Assembly: GCA_029238555.1 (NCBI GenBank)
Contig: JAQWFV010000067.1
Location: 1-26,609, forward strand
Length of the DNA: 26,609 nucleotides
Reading direction: 5' to 3'
DNA from: Flavobacteriaceae bacterium
GTDB lineage: Bacteria; Bacteroidota; Bacteroidia; Flavobacteriales; Flavobacteriaceae
The position numbers and the translations under genes are program-made. This document shows, piece after piece, positions 17,666-26,609 of the stretch. The notes beneath the pieces were generated by a model. It searched no databases. It saw only the letters and a list, made by a program, of their open reading frames with translations, and was not told the DNA's origin. Every line of letters begins with the position of its first letter. Position 1 is the first letter of the stretch.

Positions 17666-18118
17666 TTATAAACTTATTGCTTCACCACCAGCAGCTTCAA
17701 TAGCCGCTTTAGCAGTAGCAGTAAATTTATGAGCAGTTACAGAAAGTTTTGCTTTTAACTCTCCTCCACCTAAAATCTTAACTAAATCATTTTTACCAAC
17801 TACTCTGTTAGTAATTAATACTTCTAGGCTAACAGTATCTTTAATAACACCATTATCTACTAAAAGCTGTAGTTTATCTAGGTTAATCCCAGCGTATTCT
17901 TTCCTGTTAATGTTCTTAAAACCAAATTTAGGAACACGTCTCTGTAAAGGCATTTGACCTCCTTCGAAACCAACTTTTTTAGAATACCCAGATCTAGACT
18001 TGGCACCTTTGTGACCACGAGTGGCAGTACCACCTTTTCCAGATCCTTGACCTCTACCTACTACTTTTCCTTCTCTGTGAATAGCACCTTCGGCAGGCTT
18101 TAAACTATTTAAATTCAT
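17666..18118 (-). CDS. rplO: 50S ribosomal protein L15
   Basis: 150 residues with the glycine/lysine-rich N-terminal extension (GRGQGSGKGGTATRGHKGAK, then SRSGY) that threads into 23S rRNA, and GGQMPLQRRVPKFGFKN. Located between rpmD and secY. Confidence 0.98.
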   Translation of the reverse strand: MNLNSLKPAEGAIHREGKVVGRGQGSGKGGTATRGHKGAKSRSGYSKKVGFEGGQMPLQRRVPKFGFKNINRKEYAGINLDKLQLLVDNGVIKDTVSLEVLITNRVVGKNDLVKILGGGELKAKLSVTAHKFTATAKAAIEAAGGEAISL

Positions 18119-18133
18119 AATGAATGTGGTATA

Positions 18134-18313
18134 TTAAGCTTCTGTTGTAGAAACTAAGTGTTTTACTTTATTAATCATTCCAATCACTGCTGGTGACGCA
18201 TCGTGAGATACTTCTTGACCGATCTTTCTAAGACCTAAAGCAGCCATTGTTTGTTTTTGTCTGAGTGGCTTTTTAATACTACTCTTTACTTGTTTTACTA
18301 TAATTTTTGCCAT
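18134..18313 (-). CDS. rpmD: 50S ribosomal protein L30
   Basis: A 59-residue gene filling the space between rpsE and rplO. It begins MAKIIVKQVKSSIKKPLRQK, continues with TMAALGLRKIGQEV and ends VKHLVSTTEA. The strand-helix pattern and the LGLRKIG segment are typical of bacterial L30. Start at ATG 18313, 10 nt after rpsE. Confidence 0.95.
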   Translation of the reverse strand: MAKIIVKQVKSSIKKPLRQKQTMAALGLRKIGQEVSHDASPAVIGMINKVKHLVSTTEA

Positions 18314-18323
18314 GATGCTTGAA

Positions 18324-18848
18324 TTATCCTTTAAATACTTTTTCTAAAGATACGCCACGTTGCGAAGCAACCGTTTTTGCATCTCTGATTTGTAATAAAG
18401 CGTCAAAAGTTGCTTTAACTACGTTGTGAGGGTTTGAAGATCCTTGTGACTTTGAAAGTACATCGTGAACTCCTACTGCTTCCAATACAGAACGAACTGC
18501 ACCTCCAGCAATAACACCGGTACCATGTGAAGCAGGCTGAACATATACTCTAGCCCCTCCAAATTTACCTTTTTGCTCATGTGGCAAAGTTCCTTTATTC
18601 AATGGAATTCTCACTAAGTTTTTCTTAGCATCTTCAATAGCCTTTGAAATAGCGGTAGCAACTTCTTTAGATTTCCCTAAACCGTGTCCAACTACTCCGT
18701 TCTCGTCTCCTACAACTACAATTGCGGAGAAGCCAAATGCCCTACCACCTTTTGTAACTTTAGTAACTCTTTGAACACCCACTAAGCGATCCTTTAATTC
18801 TAAACCACCTGGCTTTACCGTTTCTGCGTTTTTGTAATTTTGGTACAT
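18324..18848 (-). CDS. rpsE: 30S ribosomal protein S5
   Basis: 174 residues with the N-terminal double-strand-RNA-binding-like domain ([20 protein letters not shown], residues about 27-46) and the C-terminal domain ([20 protein letters not shown]). S5 lies at the mRNA entry side and affects decoding accuracy. Confidence 0.98.
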   Translation of the reverse strand: MYQNYKNAETVKPGGLELKDRLVGVQRVTKVTKGGRAFGFSAIVVVGDENGVVGHGLGKSKEVATAISKAIEDAKKNLVRIPLNKGTLPHEQKGKFGGARVYVQPASHGTGVIAGGAVRSVLEAVGVHDVLSKSQGSSNPHNVVKATFDALLQIRDAKTVASQRGVSLEKVFKG

Positions 18849-18854
18849 AATATT

Positions 18855-19211
18855 TTAGAATTTAAGTCCTGCTTCTCTAGCGCCTTCTGCCAAAGATTTG
18901 ATTCTACCATGGTATAAATTTCCACCTCTATCGAAAGCAACTGTTTCAATTTTAATGGTCTTTGCTTTTTCTGCAATGGCTTTTCCAACAAGGATAGCCA
19001 TTTCAATTTTAGTTCCTTTAGCAGCGCTAAAGTCCTTATCTCTAGAAGATGCAGCAGCTAAAGTAACGCCATTAACGTCATCTATTAACTGTGCGTAAAT
19101 CTCTTTGTTACTTCTAAACACAGCCAGTCTTGGTGTGCTAGCGGTACCAAAAGAAACCTTACGGATCCTTCTTCTAATTCTTAATCTTCTTTCAGTTTTC
19201 GATAATCTCAT
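18855..19211 (-). CDS. rplR: 50S ribosomal protein L18
   Basis: 118 residues; basic N-terminus [20 protein letters not shown], then [18 protein letters not shown] and a C-terminal [20 protein letters not shown]. It binds 5S rRNA with L5. Confidence 0.98.
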   Translation of the reverse strand: MRLSKTERRLRIRRRIRKVSFGTASTPRLAVFRSNKEIYAQLIDDVNGVTLAAASSRDKDFSAAKGTKIEMAILVGKAIAEKAKTIKIETVAFDRGGNLYHGRIKSLAEGAREAGLKF

Positions 19212-19222
19212 GATGCTATGTA

Positions 19223-19765
19223 TTAAGCCGATTTACCTGCTTTTCTTCTTAATTGTTCTCCTACGAATTTAACTCCTTTTCCTTTGTATGGCTCAGGCTT
19301 ACGGAAAGCCCTAATTTTAGCAGCCACTTGACCCACTAATTGTTTGTCAAAAGAAGTTAATTTGATGATAGGGTTCTTTCCCTTTTCAGAAATAGTCTCC
19401 ACTTTTACTTCAGGAGCAACATTTAAAACAATGTTGTGAGAGAAACCAAGTGCAATATCTAATTTTTGACCTTGATTACTAGCTCTATAACCTACACCAA
19501 CTAATTCTAATTCTTTAGTCCATCCTGTAGAAACTCCTAGTACCATATTGGCCACTAAAGATCTATACAGACCGTGTTTTGCTTTGTGTTCTTTTGAATC
19601 CGATGGTCTTGTCACTAAAACATTCCCTTCTTCTACTGTGATCGAAACACCAGAAAATTCCTGTGTTAACTCACCTAGTTTACCTTTTACGGTAAGCACA
19701 TTGTCTTTTACCTCTACGGTTACCCCTTCAGGAATCGCTACTGGATTATTACCTATTCTAGACAT
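19223..19765 (-). CDS. rplF: 50S ribosomal protein L6
   Basis: 180 residues, two repeated alpha/beta domains; starts [20 protein letters not shown] and ends with the signature [24 protein letters not shown]-like tail. It sits near the sarcin-ricin loop and factor-binding site. 11 nt before rplR. Confidence 0.98.
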   Translation of the reverse strand: MSRIGNNPVAIPEGVTVEVKDNVLTVKGKLGELTQEFSGVSITVEEGNVLVTRPSDSKEHKAKHGLYRSLVANMVLGVSTGWTKELELVGVGYRASNQGQKLDIALGFSHNIVLNVAPEVKVETISEKGKNPIIKLTSFDKQLVGQVAAKIRAFRKPEPYKGKGVKFVGEQLRRKAGKSA

Positions 19766-19785
19766 TATTCTTGCTCTTTACTATA

Positions 19786-20184
19786 TTAATAAACGTAGCA
19801 TATAACTTCGCCACCTACTTTTTCTAACTTAGCTTGTTTGCTTGTCATTACTCCGTGAGAAGTAGACACAATAGCAATACCCAAACCGTTTAATACTCTA
19901 GGTAGTTCTGTAGCTCCAGCATACTTACGTAAACCAGGCTTACTTATACGACTAATTTTTTTGATCACTGGCTCTTTGGTAGCCGTGTTGTATTTAAGGG
20001 CGATTTTAATAGAACCTTGTGGTCCTTCTTCCTCAAATTTGTAGCTTAAAATATATCCTTGATCGAATAATATTTTAGTGATTTCTTTTTTAAGATTAGA
20101 CGCAGGGATACTAACCACTCTGTGGCCAGCGCTGTTTGCGTTTCTAATTCTTGTTAGGTAATCCGAAATTGGATCTGTAAACAT
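19786..20184 (-). CDS. rpsH: 30S ribosomal protein S8
   Basis: 132 residues; begins [20 protein letters not shown] and ends with the signature [18 protein letters not shown] region. S8 binds central-domain 16S rRNA and in Escherichia coli represses the spc operon by binding mRNA. A 65-nt spacer with a long palindrome precedes it. Confidence 0.98.
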   Translation of the reverse strand: MFTDPISDYLTRIRNANSAGHRVVSIPASNLKKEITKILFDQGYILSYKFEEEGPQGSIKIALKYNTATKEPVIKKISRISKPGLRKYAGATELPRVLNGLGIAIVSTSHGVMTSKQAKLEKVGGEVICYVY

Positions 20185-20249
20185 AGGTGTATATTTGCGG
20201 TAACGGTTTTTAACTTAAGTTAAACCTGGAACCAATTAATAATTATTTT
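20185..20249 (-). promoter_or_regulatory. rpsN-rpsH spacer with palindrome, possible rpsH leader
   Basis: The 65-nt gap contains the perfect 16-bp palindrome TTTAACTTAAGTTAAA (20209-20224) extended by GG and CC at 20205-20206 and 20225-20226 with a 2-nt bulge. In RNA it would fold as an AU-rich hairpin ending 21 nt before the rpsH ATG. No -7 box or U run is seen. A regulatory role, for example S8 feedback, is only inferred. Confidence 0.35.
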
Positions 20250-20519
20250 TTACCAGCTCGCTTTTCTAACGCCTGGAATAAGACCGTTATTGGCCATCTC
20301 TCTAAATAAAACCCTAGAAATACCAAAAGTTCTCATGTAACCCTTTGGTCTACCAGTTAATTTGCATCTGTTGTGCATACGAACTGGAGAAGCATTTTTT
20401 GGCAACTTCTGTAAAGCTTCATAATCACCAGCTTCTTTTAAAGCTTTTCTTTTTTCTGCGTACTTGGCTACCGTTTTTGCTCTTTTAACTTCACGGGCCT
20501 TCATTGATTCTTTAGCCAT
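20250..20519 (-). CDS. rpsN: 30S ribosomal protein S14, zinc-free type
   Basis: 89 residues with [20 protein letters not shown] and the C-terminal [21 protein letters not shown]. Only one Cys is present, so it lacks the CxxC zinc ribbon and belongs to the longer zinc-independent form. It begins one base after rplE. Confidence 0.98.
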   Translation of the reverse strand: MAKESMKAREVKRAKTVAKYAEKRKALKEAGDYEALQKLPKNASPVRMHNRCKLTGRPKGYMRTFGISRVLFREMANNGLIPGVRKASW

Positions 20520-20520
20520 A

Positions 20521-21072
20521 CTAATTCTTTTTAAAAGGAAGTCCTAACTGTGTTAATAATGATTTTGCCTCTTGATCAGTGTCAGCAGAGGTAACAAATG
20601 TAATATCCATACCATTGATTCTATTGATTTTATCAATATTGATCTCTGGAAAAATAATTTGTTCCGTAACCCCTAAAGAATAATTTCCACGTCCGTCAAA
20701 ACCAGTCGCTTTAATTCCTTGAAAATCTCTTACACGTGGTAAGGCTGCAGTAATCAATCTGTCTAAGAATTCGTACATGCGCTCTCCTCTTAAAGTTACT
20801 TTGGCGCCAATTGGCATTCCTTTACGCAACTTAAAGGTAGCGACATCTTTCTTAGAAATAGTAGACACTGCTCTCTGACCTGTGATTAAGGTCATTTCTT
20901 CTACGGCGTGATCGATAAGTTTTTTATCTGCTACTGCAGCACCAACTCCTCTTGAAACAACTATTTTCTCTAATTTAGGAACTTGCATCACATTCTTGTA
21001 ACCAAATTCTTCTGTTAGAGCAGCCATTACACGCTCCTTATACTCTTGTTTTAATCTTGGAATGTACCCCAT
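20521..21072 (-). CDS. rplE: 50S ribosomal protein L5
   Basis: 183 residues; [20 protein letters not shown] start, [20 protein letters not shown] and [18 protein letters not shown] near the end. It binds 5S rRNA and contacts S13 and P-site tRNA. 2 nt after rplX and 1 nt before rpsN. Confidence 0.98.
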   Translation of the reverse strand: MGYIPRLKQEYKERVMAALTEEFGYKNVMQVPKLEKIVVSRGVGAAVADKKLIDHAVEEMTLITGQRAVSTISKKDVATFKLRKGMPIGAKVTLRGERMYEFLDRLITAALPRVRDFQGIKATGFDGRGNYSLGVTEQIIFPEINIDKINRINGMDITFVTSADTDQEAKSLLTQLGLPFKKN

Positions 21073-21074
21073 AA

Positions 21075-21389
21075 CTAAATTACTTCATTAGATTTCTTAG
21101 AAAACCTTACTTTCTTATCTCCACGAACCTCATAACCAACTCTTGTAGCTTCACCAGACTTAGGATCTAATAAAGACAAGTTAGAAATATGAATAGGAGA
21201 TTCTTTTTTAACAATCCCCCCTTGTGGATTTTGAGCACTAGGCTTCTGGTGTTTTGAAACCATATTGGTTCCTTCTACAATAGCTCTACTTTTCTTAAGA
21301 TCTACAGAAACAACTTTCCCTTGGTCCCCTTTATGGTCCCCAGCGATCACTTTTACTGTATCTCCTACTTTTATTTTAATTTTTGTCAT
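21075..21389 (-). CDS. rplX: 50S ribosomal protein L24
   Basis: 104 residues with the KOW motif [20 protein letters not shown] and the loop [20 protein letters not shown]. It is an early-binding assembly protein near the exit tunnel. Confidence 0.98.
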   Translation of the reverse strand: MTKIKIKVGDTVKVIAGDHKGDQGKVVSVDLKKSRAIVEGTNMVSKHQKPSAQNPQGGIVKKESPIHISNLSLLDPKSGEATRVGYEVRGDKKVRFSKKSNEVI

Positions 21390-21400
21390 CTTATTGGAAA

Positions 21401-21769
21401 TTAAAGCACCTCAGGAGCCAATGAAACAATCTTCATGAATTGCTTGTCACGAAGCTCTCTAGCTACGGGACCAAATACACGGGTACCTTTCATTTCACCT
21501 GTTGGGTTTAAAAGCACACACGCGTTGTCGTCAAAACGAATATAAGAACCATCTGCTCTACGCACTTCTTTCTTCGTTCTTACTACTACCGCAGTAGAAA
21601 CAGCACCTTTCTTAACACTCCCATTAGGAGTGGCGTCTTTTACTGTAACCACAATCTTATCTCCTACAGATGCATACCTTCTTTTAGTACCTCCAAGTAC
21701 TCTAATGGTCAAAACTTCTTTTGCCCCGGTATTATCTGCAACTTTTAGTCTGGATTCTTGCTGTAACAT
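21401..21769 (-). CDS. rplN: 50S ribosomal protein L14
   Basis: 122 residues; [20 protein letters not shown] start and [20 protein letters not shown] near the end. It contacts 16S rRNA across an intersubunit bridge. One base separates it from rpsQ. Confidence 0.98.
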   Translation of the reverse strand: MLQQESRLKVADNTGAKEVLTIRVLGGTKRRYASVGDKIVVTVKDATPNGSVKKGAVSTAVVVRTKKEVRRADGSYIRFDDNACVLLNPTGEMKGTRVFGPVARELRDKQFMKIVSLAPEVL

Positions 21770-21770
21770 A

Positions 21771-22028
21771 TTATTTAGCTCTTTCTAAAATTTCCACTAA
21801 TCTCCAACATTTGGTCTTACTTAAAGGACGTGTCTCCATGATCTTCACAGTATCACCAATGTTACAATTGTTTGTCTCGTCGTGTGCAACGTATTTCTTA
21901 GTTTTTAACACGAACTTTCCGTACATAGGGTGCTTTACTCGTTTCACTTCTGAAACTACAATAGATTTCTCCATTTTGTTGCTAGTAACAACGCCTACTC
22001 TCTCTTTTCTTAAATTTCTTTTTTCCAT
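21771..22028 (-). CDS. rpsQ: 30S ribosomal protein S17
   Basis: 85-residue OB-fold protein: [39 protein letters not shown] and [20 protein letters not shown]. It binds 5'-domain 16S rRNA early in assembly. Confidence 0.98.
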   Translation of the reverse strand: MEKRNLRKERVGVVTSNKMEKSIVVSEVKRVKHPMYGKFVLKTKKYVAHDETNNCNIGDTVKIMETRPLSKTKCWRLVEILERAK

Positions 22029-22041
22029 AAAGCAGAACCTG

Positions 22042-22233
22042 TTATTGGTTTTCCCTTTTAGTTAACTCTGTAGCCAATCTTGCCACCGTTCTTCTCACTT
22101 TTCTAATTAAAAGTGGATTCTCTAAAGGGGTAACAGAATGAGCTAATTTTAAATCTGAATGTTGCTTTTTAAATGCAGCCAGTTGTTCTACTAGCGCTTC
22201 AGCTGATAATTCTTTTATTTCTGATTGTTTCAT
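22042..22233 (-). CDS. rpmC: 50S ribosomal protein L29
   Basis: 63 residues, two-helix hairpin: [20 protein letters not shown], then [18 protein letters not shown]. It lies at the tunnel exit beside L23, where SRP and trigger factor dock. Between rplP and rpsQ. Confidence 0.97.
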   Translation of the reverse strand: MKQSEIKELSAEALVEQLAAFKKQHSDLKLAHSVTPLENPLLIRKVRRTVARLATELTKRENQ

Positions 22234-22250
22234 GATTCCTAAATTAAAAG

Positions 22251-22670
22251 TTATGCTGAATAATCTCTAGCAACAATGAATTTGGTTTTTACCGGTAACT
22301 TCTGAGCTGCAAGACGTAAAGCCTCTTTTGCAATATCATGAGATACACCAGCAATTTCAAACATGATTCTACCTGGAAGAACCACCGCAACGAAATATTC
22401 TGGAGCACCTTTACCTTTACCCATACGTACCTCAAGAGGTTTCTTTGTAATAGGCTTGTCCGGAAAGATCTTAATCCATAATTGACCTTCTCTCTTCATA
22501 TACCTTGTAGCTGCAATACGAGCCGCTTCAATCTGACGGGCTGTAATAAAACTAGTATCCAAGGACTTAATACCAAACATACCGTTAGAAAGCTGGTGCC
22601 CTCTACCTGATATCCCTTTCATACGCCCTTTCTGGGCTTTGCGAAATTTGGTTCTTTTTGGTTGTAACAT
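22251..22670 (-). CDS. rplP: 50S ribosomal protein L16
   Basis: 139 residues; [20 protein letters not shown] start, the loop with [20 protein letters not shown], and [17 protein letters not shown] near the end. It supports the A-site tRNA and the peptidyl-transferase region. Confidence 0.98.
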   Translation of the reverse strand: MLQPKRTKFRKAQKGRMKGISGRGHQLSNGMFGIKSLDTSFITARQIEAARIAATRYMKREGQLWIKIFPDKPITKKPLEVRMGKGKGAPEYFVAVVLPGRIMFEIAGVSHDIAKEALRLAAQKLPVKTKFIVARDYSA

Positions 22671-22690
22671 TGTTCTGTTTCTTTATAAAA

Positions 22691-23407
22691 TTACTTTCTA
22701 CGACGTGGTTTCTTTGGTCCATCTTGGTTACCTCCTTTAGAAGGGCTAGTAGCCATTCCTACCAATGGAGATAATTCACGTTTCCCATATACCTCGCCTT
22801 TCATAATCCACACCTTAATACCTAATCTTCCATAAGTAGTGTGTGCTTCATGCAATGCATAGTCAATATCTGCTCTAAAAGTAGACAGTGGAATTCTACC
22901 GTCTTTATACCCTTCAGAACGTGCCATTTCAGCACCGTTCAAACGACCTGAAATAAGTACTTTAATTCCTTCTGCATTCATTCTCATGGCAGCAGCGATA
23001 GCCATTTTAATAGCTCTTCTATAAGAAATTCTTCCTTCGATTTGTCTACAAATACTAGCCGCAACTAAATTAGCATCGACCTCAGGTCTTTTGATCTCAA
23101 AAATATTGATCTGAACCTCTTTGTCTGTGATCTTCTTAAGCTCTTCTTTAAGCTTGTCTACTTCCTGTCCACCTTTACCGATAATAATACCAGGTCTAGC
23201 AGTAGTAATAGTTATAGTCACTAATTTAAGCGTACGTTCTATGATCACTCTAGAAACACTTGCTTTTGCTAAACGTGCAAAAACGTATTTTCTAATCTTG
23301 TCATCTTCTGCAAGTTTATCTCCGTAATCATTACCACCATACCAGTTAGATTCCCAACCTCTGATGATTCCTAGACGATTTCCAATTGGATTTGTTTTTT
23401 GTCCCAT
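22691..23407 (-). CDS. rpsC: 30S ribosomal protein S3
   Basis: 238 residues; [20 protein letters not shown] start, type II KH domain with [20 protein letters not shown], and the C-terminal domain with [17 protein letters not shown] followed by a basic tail. It lies at the mRNA entry channel and contributes to helicase activity. Confidence 0.98.
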   Translation of the reverse strand: MGQKTNPIGNRLGIIRGWESNWYGGNDYGDKLAEDDKIRKYVFARLAKASVSRVIIERTLKLVTITITTARPGIIIGKGGQEVDKLKEELKKITDKEVQINIFEIKRPEVDANLVAASICRQIEGRISYRRAIKMAIAAAMRMNAEGIKVLISGRLNGAEMARSEGYKDGRIPLSTFRADIDYALHEAHTTYGRLGIKVWIMKGEVYGKRELSPLVGMATSPSKGGNQDGPKKPRRRK

Positions 23408-23417
23408 AGTTCGTATC

Positions 23418-23825
23418 CTAGCTTTGTATGTTATTGTTGTCTCCTAAAACCAAAGTTACGTGATTGGAGCGTTTTCTAATTCTGTGTGCTCTTCCTTGAG
23501 GCGCTGGACGTAGTCTCTTTAACATACTTCCTCCATCTACACGAATTTCTTTTACAAAAAGATCTGCGTCTTCAATGTTAGCGTCTTCATTCTTAGCTTG
23601 CCAATTAGCAATTGCAGACAATAACAACTTTTCAATTTTACCTGAAGCTTCCTTCTGGTTAAATTTCAATATAGCCAAAGCTGGCTCTACTTGCTTTCCT
23701 CTCACTAGATCAGCAACTAATCGCATTTTTCTCGGTGAAGTAGGACAGTTGTTCAACTTTGCAAAAGCAACTTGCTTTTTTCCTTCCTTAATGGCTTCTG
23801 CCATGTTTCTTTTACGAACTCCCAT
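23418..23825 (-). CDS. rplV: 50S ribosomal protein L22
   Basis: 135 residues; [20 protein letters not shown] and the beta-hairpin that lines the exit tunnel, with [20 protein letters not shown]. The start [12 protein letters not shown] at 23825, 3 nt after rpsS, matches the N-terminus usual in Bacteroidota; an internal ATG eight codons later is less likely. Confidence 0.97.
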   Translation of the reverse strand: MGVRKRNMAEAIKEGKKQVAFAKLNNCPTSPRKMRLVADLVRGKQVEPALAILKFNQKEASGKIEKLLLSAIANWQAKNEDANIEDADLFVKEIRVDGGSMLKRLRPAPQGRAHRIRKRSNHVTLVLGDNNNIQS

Positions 23826-23828
23826 AGC

Positions 23829-24107
23829 TTACTTTTTACCTTTGTTTTTAGCACCTGCATGCCCTCTAAAGGAACGTGTTGGTGAAAATTCTCCAAGTTT
23901 GTGACCCACCATGTTTTCTGTAACATACACAGGAACGAATTGTTTCCCGTTGTGAACAGCAATAGTCTGACCTACGAAATCTGGAGTAATCATAGAGGCT
24001 CTAGACCATGTCTTTACCACTGTTGATTTTCCTGTTGATATATTTTCTTGAACTTTTTTCTCTAAACTATAGTGAACAAAAGGTCCTTTTTTTAATGAAC
24101 GTGCCAT
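23829..24107 (-). CDS. rpsS: 30S ribosomal protein S19
   Basis: 92 residues; [20 protein letters not shown] start, [20 protein letters not shown] and [20 protein letters not shown]. It sits in the 30S head with S13. Confidence 0.98.
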   Translation of the reverse strand: MARSLKKGPFVHYSLEKKVQENISTGKSTVVKTWSRASMITPDFVGQTIAVHNGKQFVPVYVTENMVGHKLGEFSPTRSFRGHAGAKNKGKK

Positions 24108-24119
24108 GTCTTTCTACTT

Positions 24120-24944
24120 TTATTTCTTTCTACGTTCTATGATATACTTGTTGGTACTCTTGGTTTTAGAACGGGTTCTAAATCCTTTAGCTGGGATACC
24201 CTTTCTAGATCTTGGATGACCTCCTGAAGATCTTCCTTCACCACCACCCATTGGGTGATCTACCGGGTTCATAGCTACTGGTCTAACACGTGGTCTTCTT
24301 CCTAACCATCTGCTTCTACCAGCCTTACCAGAAACCAATAATTGGTGATCTGAGTTAGATACAGCACCAATTGTTGCCATACATCCTGAAAGAATTAAAC
24401 GCGTTTCTCCTGAAGGCATTTTCACTGTAACGAACTTACCGTCTTTCGCCATTAACTGAGCAAAAGTACCAGCAGATCTTGCCATTACCGCTCCTTGTCC
24501 AGGACGTAATTCAATACAAGAAATAATAGTTCCTAATGGAATAGCACTTAATGGTAACGCATTACCAATCTCTGGAGCTGCTTCTGCACCTACTGAAATA
24601 GTCTGCCCAACAGTTAAACCGTTTTGAGCAATCACATAACTCTTTTCCCCATCTGCATAGGTAAGTAGTGCAATAAATGCAGTTCTGTTTGGATCGTACT
24701 GAATAGAAGTCACCGTAGCAGTCACATCTGACTTATTACGTTTGAAATCTATCTCACGATACCTTCTTTTATGACCCCCACCTTTTTGACGGATGGTCAT
24801 TTTTCCTTGACTGTTTCTACCCCCAGTTCTTTTTATCGGACTAAGCAAGCTTTTTTCCGGCTTATCAGTAGTAATGGCGTCAAAACCGTTAACTACTCTA
24901 AAACGCTGCCCTGGGGTGATTGGTTTTAATTTTCTAACTGACAT
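24120..24944 (-). CDS. rplB: 50S ribosomal protein L2
   Basis: 274 residues; SH3-like and OB-fold RNA-binding domains, with the signature [20 protein letters not shown] near residues 223-242, which includes the conserved His near the peptidyl-transferase centre. Essential for subunit association. Confidence 0.99.
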   Translation of the reverse strand: MSVRKLKPITPGQRFRVVNGFDAITTDKPEKSLLSPIKRTGGRNSQGKMTIRQKGGGHKRRYREIDFKRNKSDVTATVTSIQYDPNRTAFIALLTYADGEKSYVIAQNGLTVGQTISVGAEAAPEIGNALPLSAIPLGTIISCIELRPGQGAVMARSAGTFAQLMAKDGKFVTVKMPSGETRLILSGCMATIGAVSNSDHQLLVSGKAGRSRWLGRRPRVRPVAMNPVDHPMGGGEGRSSGGHPRSRKGIPAKGFRTRSKTKSTNKYIIERRKK

Positions 24945-24953
24945 TTCTTGTCT

Positions 24954-25244
24954 TTATAGATTACTGTAAAAATCAATGATATCTCCTTCTTTAACATCTA
25001 CAATGGCTTTTTTATAAGCAGACGTTTTACCGTGCTGCACCCCTGTTTTTGTGTAACGAGATTTTCTTGAAGGACCATAGTTCATGGTGCGTACTGCATT
25101 CACAGAAACACCGTAAGAAGCCTCAACAGCTTCTTTTATCTGTATCTTATTCGCATTAGGATCAACGATAAAGCCATAGCGATTATACAACTCGCTATCT
25201 GCTGTCATTTTTTCCGTAATGATTGGTTTTATCAACACACTCAT
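24954..25244 (-). CDS. rplW: 50S ribosomal protein L23
   Basis: 96 residues; MSVLIKPIITEKMTADSELY start and a C-terminal KKAIVDVKEGDIIDFYSNL. L23 forms the tunnel-exit docking site for SRP (Ffh) and trigger factor. Confidence 0.98.
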   Translation of the reverse strand: MSVLIKPIITEKMTADSELYNRYGFIVDPNANKIQIKEAVEASYGVSVNAVRTMNYGPSRKSRYTKTGVQHGKTSAYKKAIVDVKEGDIIDFYSNL

Positions 25245-25251
25245 GGTTCCT

Positions 25252-25881
25252 CTATTTTGTTAAATTTGTTTCAATTCCTGCAATTGAACCCTCCAACAAC
25301 ACAATGCTTGAAGCATTAAGTATTTTGTAAGTACTTAATTCTGAGTTAATTACAACATCAGTTTGGGTCAAATTACGTGACGACAAATATACATTATTAT
25401 TTGAATCGCCCAACACTACTAGGGATTTTTTATTGTCTATCCCTAATGATTTCAATACTTGCAAGAAATCTTTGGTCTTTGGCGCTTCTAAATTGAAGTC
25501 CTCTACCACAACGATAGATTTCTCTCCAGCTTTAATAGACAAAGCAGATTTACGTGCCAAACGCTTTACGTTTTTGTTCAGCTTCTGGCTATAATCTTTT
25601 GGTCTTGGGCCAAAAATACGTCCACCACCTCTAAAAACAGGAGATTTAATACTACCTGCACGAGCGGTACCAGTACCTTTTTGCTTCTTAATCTTACGCG
25701 TACTACCTGCTATTTCAGCACGTTCTTTAGACTTGTGTGTTCCCTGACGTTGGTGAGCCAAGTACTGTTTTACATCTAAATAAATAGCGTGATTGTTTGG
25801 GTCTATTGCAAATACAGCATCAGAAAGGTCTGCCTTTCTTCCTGTATCTTTTCCTTTACTATCTAAAACTGCTACTTTCAT
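25252..25881 (-). CDS. rplD: 50S ribosomal protein L4
   Basis: 209 residues; the extended tunnel loop with [20 protein letters not shown] at about 67-86. L4 lines the exit tunnel with L22 and in Escherichia coli controls the S10 operon. Its ATG overlaps the rplC stop by one base (TAATG), indicating coupling. Confidence 0.98.
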   Translation of the reverse strand: MKVAVLDSKGKDTGRKADLSDAVFAIDPNNHAIYLDVKQYLAHQRQGTHKSKERAEIAGSTRKIKKQKGTGTARAGSIKSPVFRGGGRIFGPRPKDYSQKLNKNVKRLARKSALSIKAGEKSIVVVEDFNLEAPKTKDFLQVLKSLGIDNKKSLVVLGDSNNNVYLSSRNLTQTDVVINSELSTYKILNASSIVLLEGSIAGIETNLTK

Positions 25882-26498
25882 TACTTCTCAATAGTTACGT
25901 AAGCGTTCTTATGACCAGGTACACATCCTTTTACTACTAAAAGGTTTTTCTCTGGAACAACTTTTAAAATTCTAAGGTTTAAGGCAGATACTCTAACACC
26001 ACCCATTCTTCCAGCCATTTTCATGCCCTTGAATACCCTTGCTGGGTAGGAAGCAGCACCAATAGATCCTGGCGCTCTTAACCTGTTGTGTTGTCCGTGA
26101 GTCGCTTGTCCAACACCGGCAAAACCGTGTCTCTTAACTACCCCTTGAAAACCTTTACCTTTTGAGTTTGCAGCAATATCTACAAATTCTCCTTCTACAA
26201 AAAGATCCACACCAATGGTGTCACCTAATTTGTAATCTCCTTCAAAATCTCGGAACTCAACAACTTTTCTTTTAGCAGAAACACCCGCTTTTTTAAAGTG
26301 ACCAGCAGCCGCTTTGTTTACGTGTTTCTCTGCCTTGTCATCGAAACCAAGTTGAAGGGCATTGTACCCGTCTACCTCTTCGGTTCTGACTTGGGTAACC
26401 GTACATGGGCCAGTCTCAATAACGGTACATGGAATATTCTTTCCATTCTCGTCAAAAATACTGGTCATGCCAATCTTTCTTCCTATTAACCCAGACAT
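25881..26498 (-). CDS. rplC: 50S ribosomal protein L3
   Basis: 205 residues; [20 protein letters not shown] start, [20 protein letters not shown] and [20 protein letters not shown] near the peptidyl-transferase centre. It is the first gene of the cluster in this window; rpsJ, often directly upstream, is not within the 111 bases to the edge. A terminator-like hairpin lies upstream. Confidence 0.98.
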   Translation of the reverse strand: MSGLIGRKIGMTSIFDENGKNIPCTVIETGPCTVTQVRTEEVDGYNALQLGFDDKAEKHVNKAAAGHFKKAGVSAKRKVVEFRDFEGDYKLGDTIGVDLFVEGEFVDIAANSKGKGFQGVVKRHGFAGVGQATHGQHNRLRAPGSIGAASYPARVFKGMKMAGRMGGVRVSALNLRILKVVPEKNLLVVKGCVPGHKNAYVTIEK

Positions 26499-26609
26499 AA
26501 TTATTAGTATTTAATTAATTTATATTCAATCTATTTTTGGGACGCATCCCTAAAAAAACAGGGTCAAAAATAATTCAACCCTGATTATTTTTTTCCGTTT
26601 TTCCCTTGC
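26499..26609 (-). other. Leader region upstream of rplC
   Basis: No reading frame is supported here and the rpsJ C-terminus is not visible. In the mRNA sense it holds, in order, an A-rich stretch, a terminator-like hairpin, a small GGGA-UGCG-UCCC hairpin (26550-26539) and an AU-rich run to the rplC ATG. A TATTTTTG box (26572-26565) lies in the hairpin loop, 67 nt before the start codon, with no -33 partner. Confidence 0.5.
26552..26583 (-). terminator. Terminator-like hairpin upstream of rplC
   Basis: Stem CAGGGT/ACCCTG (26583-26578 with 26564-26559), 13-nt loop, followed on the minus strand by seven T residues (26558-26552). It may end the upstream transcript or act as an attenuator of the ribosomal cluster. 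Confidence 0.7.

Noticed and set aside
21721..22065. Plus-strand 114-codon frame across rplN, rpsQ and rpmC
   Set aside because: It runs antisense to three certain ribosomal-protein genes and resembles no known protein.
23753..23962. Minus-strand 69-codon frame within rpsS/rplV
   Set aside because: It is an out-of-frame reading of two certain genes.

Overview
The window comes from a marine flavobacterium (Bacteroidota; Flavobacteriaceae-like, genus not determined). Three things point there. The proteorhodopsin and Blh retinal-forming oxygenase are of flavobacterial type. A merged S10-spc-alpha ribosomal-protein cluster is followed by carA, eno and gltA. Upstream of start codons there are repeated matches to the Bacteroidota promoter -7 box TAnnTTTG, and Shine-Dalgarno sites are largely absent. 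The DNA is AT-rich.

Layout. At 1-1501 (minus) lie ffh (SRP GTPase) and the first 46 codons of folD, which runs off the left edge. At about 1544-2780 is a short insert-like segment with a predicted glycine-zipper lipoprotein gene and a small two-helix membrane-protein gene, both on the plus strand. It is bounded by direct copies of the 3' end of blh. At 2777-4574 is the retinal phototrophy pair: blh (minus) and a proton-pumping, predicted green-absorbing proteorhodopsin (plus), divergently oriented around a 142-bp control region and closed by a strong terminator. At 4595-6382 is argS (minus), at 6496-6918 an unknown conserved-looking gene (plus), and at 6915-8767 (minus) a coupled pair of guanidino-modifying enzymes, an arginine-deiminase/amidinotransferase-family protein and a CtlX-like protein. 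At 8839-12803 (minus) are gltA, eno and carA, each with its own terminator. At 12896-26498 (minus) the cluster runs rplC-D-W-B-rpsS-rplV-rpsC-rplP-rpmC-rpsQ-rplN-X-E-rpsN-H-rplF-R-rpsE-rpmD-rplO-secY-infA-rpmJ-rpsM-K-D-rpoA-rplQ, with rpmD and rpmJ among its smallest genes. At 26499-26609 is a leader with a terminator-like hairpin upstream of rplC.

How the parts fit. Blh cleaves beta-carotene to retinal, the chromophore of the rhodopsin next to it, so the pair forms a light-driven proton pump; carotenoid synthesis genes are not in this window. The rest is core translation, secretion and central carbon metabolism. The regions most worth a second look are the 1.2-kb segment between perfect 68-bp copies of the blh 3' end, the structured 93-nt spacer before rpsD, the palindromic spacer before rpsH, and the terminator-like leader before rplC. 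No tRNA, rRNA, CRISPR array or transposase was found, and there is no gene-free stretch over 300 bases; the longest is 1502-1755.
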